Positions 55,580 through 64,000 of a stretch of 64,000 nucleotides of DNA are shown here, piece by piece. Source of the stretch: Beta vulgaris subsp. vulgaris (Eukaryota > Streptophyta > Magnoliopsida > Caryophyllales > Amaranthaceae); contig NC_079209.1 in the NCBI RefSeq assembly GCF_026745355.1, positions 52,002,828 through 52,066,827 of the forward strand, written 5' to 3'. The position numbers were made by a program, and so were the translations under genes. Below the pieces are notes generated by a model that worked only from the letters and a program-made list of their open reading frames with translations, had not been told where the DNA came from and made no database searches. Numbering within the stretch: position 1 is the first letter of the stretch; each line of letters starts with the position of its first letter.

Positions 55580-57120
55580 GGAAGGGTGTGTTTCACATTA
55601 CTTGGTATACGATATTAAAAATGGTCTCAACTTAAACTTGTGGCTCACATTATGTGTAACTTCACTATATGGACCCACAATCTTTGGTAACGTGACAGTG
55701 TCCTGCAATTGGAGCTGACACGTTGCCACCTGTTAAGATATTTTTTTTGAACTCCACGCGAGTCAAAACGACGCTATTTCGACTGGCGGGAGTTCATAAA
55801 AAAATCAACTTCGCTAGATCATTGTGGGGGCTCCCATGCCTGATCGTAATTCTAATCGTCTGCATGCCTCCAAACTTACTCAATCATCCCACAGTCTTTG
55901 TTTTGGTTAAGGGCCAAAAATTAAAGATTGATATCGCAATCTTTTCTTCAATCATTGTTAAGGATGCTCTAAAAATGGTCAGTATTTCTTGGCACAAATA
56001 ATATATATTCATATTTGTGTCTTGGTAATACAAACCTCTTATGACGTGTCCAACACTCCAACATTCAATTTTCGAATACCAAAATGTCTTAAATTGAGCT
56101 TTTAATTTTTAAGAGCTAGTAAGTTGGGTGAATTCCCTATGCTAAAATACTAGTGTGCAACGTAAATTGAGCCTAGACGAGACTTAATATTCAAGTAGAC
56201 TTGGCCCTCGGCTGGACATCGCTGTGCATGCTTGGTTGTGAGCCATGCCCGGGCAATACTTCGGAGTTTTGGTCGAGGAGCACGACGCAACATGGGATTC
56301 GCACTTCGAATTAATAAAGCCTAAAATGTATAATAAGCAAATGAATACTTGAACAAAACAGAACAGAATAATTGTGTATTTAAGCAGATAAGCTCAAGAT
56401 TGATTGTTTTTTGTACATCGGTACATAATGATTAAGATGTCTGCTACTATGGTCAGCAACCAGAAAATAGGAAGACTTTGAAGAAAGCAAAATAGGAAAG
56501 GGCTGATATTAGCAACCATTGTTGTCTCAAACATTGTAAGGCTCTTTTGTAATTTTAGAAAAGAAACGAGCCCCCTAAGAAACAGAAAATGAACTATAAA
56601 AGTGTAGAATTAATAAAAACGGGAAGGGATAGAGTGATTCACATTGCTTGGTAGAAGAAATAAAAAAAGGGTCTTCATTTAAATTTGTGGTTGATATTCA
56701 TTGGTGATCTCACTATGAACTCATCTTTTTTGTCGATCATAGTTACTATGACCACTTAAGAAGTTTTATTATTTAAATACTCTTTTAAGTGTCCGGGTAA
56801 CAAAAAACATTCTTCTAGTAACTAGTAAGTGACGTGTCCAACATTTAATTGATGGCTAGATTTTCTAAAAATGAAAGTTTTCTCAAATAACCCTTTGCTT
56901 GCATTTTTTAACAACTTCTGTGAAACATAAATTAGAACTTAGAGGAGCCTTAGATAAAATCATAGAAGTAGAGTTGGCATTAAGCTGGCCTACCAGGGTA
57001 TCACTGTGCATGCTTTAGCTATGAGCCATGCCTGAGCCATAATTTTGGTCGAGGAAGCACAGCACACACGGTACAAACAAACGTCGAAATAGTAAAGCAT
57101 AAAATGTATCTATCTTGTAT
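55580..57120 (+). repeat. Diverged tandem duplication, period ~1 kb
   Basis: The block 55580-56340 resembles 56620-57115. Shared elements in order are a TTCACATTRCTTGGTA start, an ACGTGTCCAACA segment, CACTGTGCATGC or CGCTGTGCATGC, GTGAGCCATGCC or ATGAGCCATGCC, TTTTGGTCGAGGA and AAAATGTAT. Gaps and substitutions make it an old event. It lies downstream of the receptor-kinase gene; no kinase or LRR coding is visible in it. Confidence 0.65.
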
Positions 57121-57821
57121 GACTAGACCTTGCAAGACCTCATGAGCCGTATCATGTCATAAGCTGACCGTTTGGACTTGACGCCTGACGGCGTGTCACA
57201 AGGCCAACGTACCGTCCAGTGGGTGTGTGGCCAGCCTGCCGGCACGAAGACAAGGAGGGCCCTATTGTCAGGCAGGAAGAATTGATGTTAGGTAGTTATG
57301 AAATATGATAGCACAGTTCTATATAGAACTTCACACTTTCCTGCATAAATTGTAAAGCAGTTAGGCAATAAATTACCTGACCAACTTGAGAATATTGAAA
57401 TGGAAAATGATGGAACTGATGTAATGATAGTTTTAAGCTTCTATATCATTTCCTGACCTTTGGTTGGTTTGTTTTAGCCGCCTTTTAACTAATTGGAAAA
57501 TAAAAGACAGAACATATCTTTCTGTTTTCTGATAAACAAAGACAGAACATTTCCTAACAATGGAATGGACCACGATTCCATTAATTTCTTCTGATTACTT
57601 TTCTTCAAGCAAAAGATGGACAAAAGAATAGTAGTAACTTTCTGTTTCATACATGATGATGCTACAATCAAAGAACACACCATTAATTTCTTCTGATTAC
57701 TTTTCCTTGAACAACTTTTTTACAAAGAATTTAAATACAGTAAATCATGATAAGAAAGAGACAAAATTTCTTCATAAAGGAGGACTTAATATAATGTATT
57801 CAACAATTGGAAGGTCCTTCA
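57121..57821. other. 3' flank of the receptor-kinase gene
   Basis: A GC-rich patch (about 57160-57260, with GACGCCTGACGGCGTG) stands out in AT-rich DNA. The sequence TTAATTTCTTCTGATTACTTTTC occurs twice (57580 and 57682). The kinase 3'UTR should lie next to 57821. Confidence 0.4.
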
Positions 57822-60800
57822 TCAATGAGCAGAGGAAGGGCTTGAGATATACTGCTTGAGCCTTTCCATATCTTGGGCTACGTCTAACATTGTTGGTCGC
57901 GTTGAAGCTGAGTACTGCGTGCACATTAAACCGAGTTCTATTAGCTCCAAGATGATTTCGTGGAACAAACTCTTGTTTTTGTGTGATTGTGATGCAATGC
58001 CATAAGGGGGGAGTGTCGCGAATCTGACTAGGGCCAGTTCAAATATTGGCTCAAGATTGTGTGGATAATGAGTCTTAACCCATTCTTGTAGGCTTGAAGC
58101 TTTATCAAAGAGAACATCTGTAGGACGCTTTCCTGTAACAGTCTCTAGTAAAAGAACACCGAAACTGTACACATCTCCTTGTGTTGAAGCCCTTCTTCCT
58201 AGCCCGTATTCTGCATTATAGTACAGAATAATATTACACTACAAATGTGCGCTTATCTTATAATTTTGCAAAAGGAGTTTCAATGTCAAACTTCGTAAAG
58301 TTTGTCCATATGTTTTATATATAATAATGTGGTATCACGTAGAATCTTCTTATATTCGTTGTGGAAGGTGAATAAGTTACATACCTGGAGCAATGTAGCC
58401 AACGGAGCCACATAACAAGCCATCAGTAGAGCTAGATGAAGCAGAATCATAAACAGAGAGACTCTCATCACCACCTTTTACAAGCTTTGAAATGCCAAAA
58501 TCAGTCACCAAAGCATTCATGTCATCATCCAGAAGAATATTGCTCGGCTTTAGATCACAATGAACAACTTTTACCGGCGAATGATGATGAAGATAAGCCA
58601 ATCCTTCCGCAACATCAGAACAGATGCAAACAAGTTCCGCCAAATCCAACCCCCGGCTTAGTCCATGACTTGGGTACAAATGCCTTTCAAGGCTCCCATT
58701 TGACATTAGAGGGAAAACAATTGCCTTAAAATCTGGCTTACTGCATATAGTTATGATCTTGATCAGATTCCTGTGCCGAATATTCTTCAAAACTTCGCAT
58801 TCCCTCTTGAAACTTCCACAAACTTGTTTGTCATCTCCACAGTCCAGAACTTTTACTGCGATTTTGGTGTTGTCTCCAAGAGCCCCTTGGTAAACACACC
58901 CAAATCGCCCTGAACCAATCAAGCTTAAGGAGTTGAAACCATTGGTTGCCTCCACAAGCTGTTGGTGGGAGATTCTTGGGTACTTTGGCTCTTCATAAAC
59001 CTGTTTAAGAGAGACAGAATTCTTCCCATTGTATATTCCTCTTATTCTTTGCTGACCGCATATGCACAAAACTATAATAGCAATTGCTGATACTAAGATT
59101 GGCAGAAACATAAAGTGCCGAGAATTATCATGTTGATGACAATTTGGCATGCCTTTGATTGTACCACAAAGGCCATAATTTCCCATGAAAGAACGTATAT
59201 CCAACGAAGAAAACACCCCTTTTTTTGGCACATAACCATAAAAGTTATTGAAGGAGAAGTTAAGGTTGTTCAAAGTAGAAGATGCTTCAAATGAGGCAGG
59301 AATCTTACCAACCAACTCATTTACTGACACATCAAATGATCTCAGATAAGGCAATTGACCTATAGTAATCGGAAGATGCCCTTCTAAGTGGTTATTTGAT
59401 AGATTAAGACTTTCCAAAGCGATGCAACTCCCAAGTTGTGATGGTATAGTACCAGAGAGATTGTTCATGGATAAATCTATTGCCATAACCATATCCATTT
59501 TGCTAAGCTCGAGTGGTACAGGACCTGTTAAGAGGTTACTCGAAAGATTCAAGTACAACTTCAAGCTACTTAATCCTGCAACTTCATCAGGAATACTTCC
59601 TAAAATTTGGTTGTGTGAGAAGTCTAGAATCTCCAAGTTGATGCATTCCCCAAGACCTGGGGGTATGGTTCCGGAGAGTTGATTTTCATAGAGTAAAAGC
59701 CATCTTAACTGGGATAGATTGGTAAAACTATCGGGTATTGAACCCAAGAGCTGGTTTCTAGACAAGTCTAGAAGACCCAAATGAGGTATGTCACCAAAAG
59801 CCGATGGGATTTCACCAGAGATAGAATTGCTACTTAAATATACTCTCTCTAGCTTCTTCATCATACATAACTCTTGCGGGATTGACCCATTTAAGAGGTT
59901 ATTCGACAAGTTAAGGAGCGTAAGATTAACTAGGTTCGACATTTCAGGAGGAATTGAACCATATATGAGGTTATCATCAAGATGTAGCTGTACAAGATTT
60001 GTAAGATTTCCAATATTGGAGGGTATATTTCCACCTAGGTTGTTTCCTGCTAGTTCAAGTTCTTGCAAATTAGACGCGTTGGCCAAAGAAGCAAAGAAGG
60101 GTTCGAGGTTTGTGTTCCTATCATGCCCAACAAAGTCATTGTAAGACAAGTAAACAAATTGCAACATGGGCATTTGGCTTATGACTTTGGAGGGCAATTC
60201 CCCTGTTAGATCATTTGATTCTAGATCAACCCACTTGAGTTTTGTAGATTTTGAGAGAGATATAGGGATATGACCTGTGAAATTGTTAGACCAAAGCAAG
60301 AGATAAGTTAACTCCCTTAACTCACACCCCTCTTTTATAGGTATTTCCCCACTAAAAGAGTTGTTTGAAAGGTCTAAATAAGCCAAAGATGACCCATTAC
60401 AGAAAAGTGACTCAGGAATTCGACCATGTAAATTATTACTCCCTAAATGAAGGTAATTCAACTGACTAAGTCTCCCTAATTCAGGAGGAATCTCTCCTTG
60501 AAGAAGATTCGATGCTAGGCTAATCTGTGAAAGCCCCGAAATAGAGCCTAATTCAGCTGGAATTTGGCCTTGGAAAAAATTATCAGATAAGTCTAAGATA
60601 CTTAAGGACTTAAGATCTCCTAAAGAAGCAGAAATGGTTCCTCTTAACAATCTACCTCTAAGATCAAGCTTTACAACGCGGTTTTTGTTATGGTTGCAGG
60701 TTACTCCAGTCCAATTACAGACATGGATATTTGAAGAATTCCAAGTGTTTAGAGCTCCTTGCGGGTCTAACACAATACTCGACATAAAAGAAAGAAGCGC

Positions 60801-60944
60801 TGCTCGATCACTCGACAATGCAGCAGCATTGGATTTAAGAGGGAAACAGAACAGAAGAGTAGATAAGCAAAGCATGAGATAGTATTTGACAAACTTGCAG
60901 AATTTCATGATGAACAAAATTGGGTTTTTATTATAAAGCATCAA
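57822..60944 (-). CDS. LRR receptor-like Ser/Thr kinase (At2g24130-like), 982 aa
   Basis: Exons 60944-58385 and 58210-57822, joined at GCTCCAG|GT...CAG|AATACGG, give 2949 nt. A signal peptide is likely (LMLCLSTLLFCFPLKSNAAA); the Met 12 codons later (MKFCKF) is the better start. Next come the N-terminal LRR cap with WTGVTCN, then about 20 leucine-rich repeats with NxLxGxIP cores to about residue 600. One membrane span is near residues 610-628 (ILVSAIAIIVLCI). In the kinase domain, the glycine loop GSGRFG is near 675, VVHCDLKPSN near 795 and TDFG near 817; GYIAPEY spans the intron. The catalytic loop has Cys before Asp, so it is a non-RD kinase, often linked to immune sensing. The ligand is unknown. 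The gene looks intact. Confidence 0.95.
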
Positions 60945-61292
60945 ATTTTATCACAACAAATGTTATGTTTGAAAAAAGAACAAGAAGAGGGAAAGAAAGT
61001 ATTCAGAAGTTGGCATTACTGTTTGAAACAAGGAGGTAATATATAGGAAACTTGTTTTCCTTTTTTTAAAACAATATAGAAATTTGTACCTAACTACCGT
61101 TGAATTATGGAGGGAACACTGATTTGGCGCCTGAGATACTCGATCAAGCCACATAGGAAAAAGGTGATAGCTAGGCTATATAGCTGAGAAAAGTTTAACA
61201 GTGAAATGTGAATAGGAATGTAGTTAGTGGTGTACATGTCACCTGAGGCTTAACTGCTAATAATATTGTTTTACTTGTGGGATTGCCGAATA
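60945..61292 (-). promoter_or_regulatory. 5' flank of the receptor-kinase gene
   Basis: AT-rich sequence with no decisive promoter motif. A Stowaway-like MITE begins at 61293, about 350 bp upstream of the start. Confidence 0.4.
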
Positions 61293-61573
61293 CTCCCTTC
61301 GTTTCTTTTTAATTTACTCACTTCACTTTGGAGGAGAACCAAGGAGGAAATACAAAAGTATGAGAGAGAAACTGAAAAGATGGAGAGAGAAACTGAAAAG
61401 TGAGAGGGAAACAAGAGAATGAGTTAAAATATTAAAAAGTAAATGACATGGGTGGAAAAAGAATATAAAGTAGATGTAATGTGTTACCAAAAATTAAAAA
61501 AAGCAACAGTGTGTAAATTAAAAAGAAATGGATTAAAAAGGAAAGTGTGTAGATTAAAAAGAAACGAAGGGAG
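61293..61573. mobile_element. Stowaway-like MITE, 281 bp
   Basis: CTCCCTTCGTTTCTTTTTAAT and the inverted ATTAAAAAGAAACGAAGGGAG are flanked by TA. Inside, GTGTGTARATTAAAAAG is repeated near the right end. Confidence 0.85.
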
Positions 61574-62261
61574 TAGAATACTGTGTTGTAGATTGAGTAT
61601 AGCCTTCAAGAGTTTTATGCACTTAAGCATCTTTTTGAGTTCTTTATCAAATATTGCAATACCAAAATCCCTAATTTCCATTTAAATTAACATCATGATC
61701 AGCAACAAAAACAACATCAAACTTCACCAAAGTTCCTTTGAATTCATAGACAAATTATATTATTTCACCAAAGTTCCTTCAAGTTTTTGTTCAAAACAAA
61801 CTCTTGAATTCAACATCAAGCAAAAACATAAAGGAGTATGGAAATTTTTTCAAATTATAGCTAGAATGTTTACTTAGTTTAAGTAGTACAATTTATATTT
61901 GATGGATATAGTTATATCAAGTCATTAGCAGAAACTGACTATTGGATAGAGCCTCTTTAGTTTGATTAACGCTTTGTTCTCATCAACTTTTATTTTGCTG
62001 AAGCGTACTTGTTTTTGCTTCACTAAACTTATTTTTTATGAACTTAACTTATTGTTTAGACATTTTTTTAAAATTAATTTATTTTTGCATGATTTAAGTT
62101 ATTTTGGCTTAAACTTATTTTAAGGAGCTAAAAAGGACATCGCCTTAATTTTGCTACACTTAAGCTTACTTGCTGGAGTATAAATGTATAATATTAATGG
62201 TCATAGTCACTGAAGGGTGATAGATTGTCAAACTCTCAATTGGTATGTAAAGCAGTTGTAT
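61574..62261. other. AT-rich non-coding stretch
   Basis: CACCAAAGTTCCTT occurs twice (61726 and 61767). There is no gene. It may belong to the outer Helitron whose 3' end is at 63361, but its 5' end was not found. Confidence 0.35.
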
Positions 62262-62458
62262 TTTTTTTTTTTTTTTGGTACATGAATGAAGTTAGGACAC
62301 CCTTCTTTCAAGGGAGAACCCTAACGAATCAAGCAGAACAATTTTTTGAAGATGGGGTTTAGTGGAAGGGTCGAAGTCAACTGTAGCAGCAGAACTGGTA
62401 TACCTTTTTTTTGATAGGAGATCTGCTACTCGATTGGCTTCCCCGAAATATATGTGAC
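62262..62458 (-). mobile_element. 5'-truncated LINE with poly(A) tail, ~197 bp
   Basis: The minus strand reads IYFGEANRVADLLSKK and KIVLLDSLGFSLERRVS, the C-terminal RNase H of plant L1-type LINEs, then a poly(A) tail (T-run at 62261-62277). The direct repeats GCAGTTGTAT (62252-62261 and 62459-62468) match perfectly. Truncation, tail and target duplication are the marks of target-primed reverse transcription. Confidence 0.85.
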
Positions 62459-62832
62459 GCAGTTGTATGAAATCAATTTTCCCATACAAAAGGAAAGGAA
62501 AAAGAAAATACATGAATTGGCATTTACCTTTTTGATGCTCACTGATTAACAAATGTGTAAAACTGCTTATTATCTCTATTATCTCGATTATATAAGGCAA
62601 CACATGGAGGACATCAAAAAATAGAAAATGAAATAAAAGAAAAAAAAAATAGAGAATAACTAACTCTTTCATTTGAATGAAAAAAGGGGGGGAAAGTAAG
62701 ACATTTAAACTGAACATCAGTTTTTTGAGAAAACATAATATAAAAACAGTTTTTTTACCCAATTAATTTTATTTTTCTACTTCATTTGTTATCAGACGTT
62801 ATCGGCTTATCGCACGCATTGCGTGCATGTAA
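62459..62832. other. Tail part of an outer Helitron
   Basis: Non-coding. The hairpin GCACGC-ATT-GCGTGC lies at 62812-62826, and the element's final bases are displaced to 63356-63361 by the inserted Helitron. Confidence 0.6.
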
Positions 62833-63361
62833 TCTCTATTATATAAGTCAAGGGAGGAAGTGTGGTATCCTCTTTTGAAGTGACTAAAATACCCTTAATG
62901 ATCTAATTAATGGAATGAAAAAAATTACAAAAGCAAATCATTTAAAAATTCTCATTCCAACTTGCCATTTAAAACAAGTTTAAAATAGTATATGCATCAA
63001 ATACTTTAATCAAAAATTAAATGGACAAAATATATATACCTTATTAAAAAAGATGGCATACATAACGTGCACATGAAAAGTCTGAACATTCACTACCTTT
63101 GATACTCTTTAATTCAGTTAAACCAACTCATTATTTTTGTTCTTTCTGTTCAATATTCATTCACAAAAAATTAATATTAACAATCACTCACAACCCTTTT
63201 TATTTTTTTTACATTAGCGAATTAATATATCTAAATTCACTTAACTGTTGAATTTTTCACATTTAAGTTTAATCATAAATAAAGTACGAATGGAGTATCT
63301 AATAGAATAACAAATTTTGAAATTAACGCACGCATCACGTGCATATGAAGGCTAGTACTAG
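62812..63361 (+). mobile_element. 3' end of an outer Helitron, split by insertion
   Basis: Removing 62833-63355 joins ATGTAA to TACTAG. The hairpin is then followed by eight bases and CTAG, then T, the same spacing as in the Helitrons at 25909 and 32570. The 5' end of this outer element was not located. Confidence 0.72.
62833..63355 (+). mobile_element. Non-autonomous Helitron, 523 bp, nested
   Basis: It starts TCTCTATTATATAAG after A and ends GCACG-CATCA-CGTGC, a short spacer and CTAG before T. The 5' 60 bases are shared with the copies at 25909 and 32570 (GTATCCTCTTTTGAAGTGACT). No helicase gene is present. Confidence 0.85.
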
Positions 63362-64000
63362 TATAAGTGAAGGAAGGAGAAAGATAGTAACTCCTTGCAA
63401 AAAGTCTTATATACCCTTAATGAATTTATATTGCTATATATATTAAATAATATTTTCTTCATCCTACTTGCCATATATATTAAACAAGTTAACAATAGAA
63501 TTGAATTTGAAATTTCAATTAAATATTTAATTAAAAACAATGATATTCTCTTCTTACATATGTGTGAAAGCATTTGATTAAAAATTAAATTTAAAATGAT
63601 TGACACAATAAGAATAAAAATTAAAAACTTGAATTTCATATAACTTGATTGACACAATAAGAATAAAAATTAAAAACTTGAATTTTATATTAGTAATTAT
63701 ACTAATAATATTTTAAAACCTAAATGTTGATTATTTTTTGGTAATCTTTATTATATAAATAAGATTCTTCCACTTTATTATATTAATATTCAACGATTAA
63801 ACCTGATACACAAATTCTTCCACCTTATTTGAGCACAAGTTTTCTTCTGCTTTATGTATGTCCTTATCTCAATACTATATTTGAATAAGGGTAAACAAAT
63901 AATCGAAAAAAACCAACAAAACATTAATTTAAGAAAATATATTTAAAATTATTATAAATGTTTGTTCAAATCAATTTTTTTGTAACACTGACGAATAACT
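63362..64000. other. AT-rich end of window
   Basis: The block TGACACAATAAGAATAAAAATTAAAAACTTGAATTT is tandemly repeated at about 63600 and 63649. The start (TATAAGTGAAGGAAGGAG, then ATATACCCTTAATGA) recalls the Helitron 5' region, so another decayed copy may run off the window. No gene is seen. Confidence 0.4.

Noticed and set aside
1..64000. CRISPR array, operon or bacterial system
   Set aside because: No regular short repeats with unique spacers; spliced genes and plant transposons show a eukaryotic nuclear origin.

Overview
The window looks like nuclear DNA of a eudicot plant: AT-rich, with spliced GT-AG genes that have plant homologues and a dense mix of plant transposable elements (Ty3-gypsy, Ty1-copia, LINE, SINE, Helitron, Mutator-like, Stowaway- and Tourist-like MITEs). 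The species cannot be fixed from the sequence; a Caryophyllales plant is possible but this is only an impression.

Five protein-coding genes are supported. (1) A 13-exon minus-strand gene (3782-19424) for a plastid-type FAD/NAD(P)-binding oxidoreductase of the PDE327 (At4g30720) type. All 13 exons join in frame to 703 codons, although intron 7 carries a whole 5.5-kb gypsy element and intron 2 carries a SINE. (2) Ribosomal protein eL32 (28285-29841, plus), with a leader intron, telo-boxes and TGGGCY promoter motifs. (3) A trihelix/Myb-SANT-like DNA-binding protein with a long charged coiled coil (37501-38835, plus), preceded by a 5'UTR intron and short upstream ORFs. (4) A GTD/zein-binding-domain myosin-binding protein (47297-50819, plus). 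(5) An LRR receptor kinase of the At2g24130 type with a non-RD catalytic loop (57822-60944, minus). These are unrelated housekeeping, regulatory, trafficking and surface-receptor genes. They form no operon or pathway.

Layout: 1-230 copia remnant; 934-2873 a run of inverted-repeat elements, including a 1251-bp Mutator-like element with a 9-bp target duplication, telomere-like repeats and a G-rich minisatellite; 3.8-19.4 kb the oxidoreductase gene; 19.5-27.7 kb a repeat-rich stretch (a hairpin-repeat element, two related solo LTRs, a possible long solo LTR, a Helitron, and a stray copy of the oxidoreductase 5'UTR and start codon); 28-30 kb eL32; 30.3-36.9 kb foldbacks, a 1.9-kb Helitron and a cluster of nested MITEs ending just before the trihelix gene; 39-47 kb mainly non-coding, with an unexplained in-frame 69-bp repeat ORF, a Mutator-type MITE and an RNase H relic; 51.4-53.4 kb a FAR1/MULE relic split by a Tourist-like MITE, a solo LTR and a 126-bp Helitron; 55.6-57.1 kb a diverged tandem duplication downstream of the kinase gene; 61-64 kb MITE, truncated LINE and a Helitron inserted into the 3' tail of another Helitron.

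No CRISPR array, rRNA or intact tRNA gene was seen. The most unusual material is in the transposable elements: several have precise target-site duplications, and their nesting order can be read directly.
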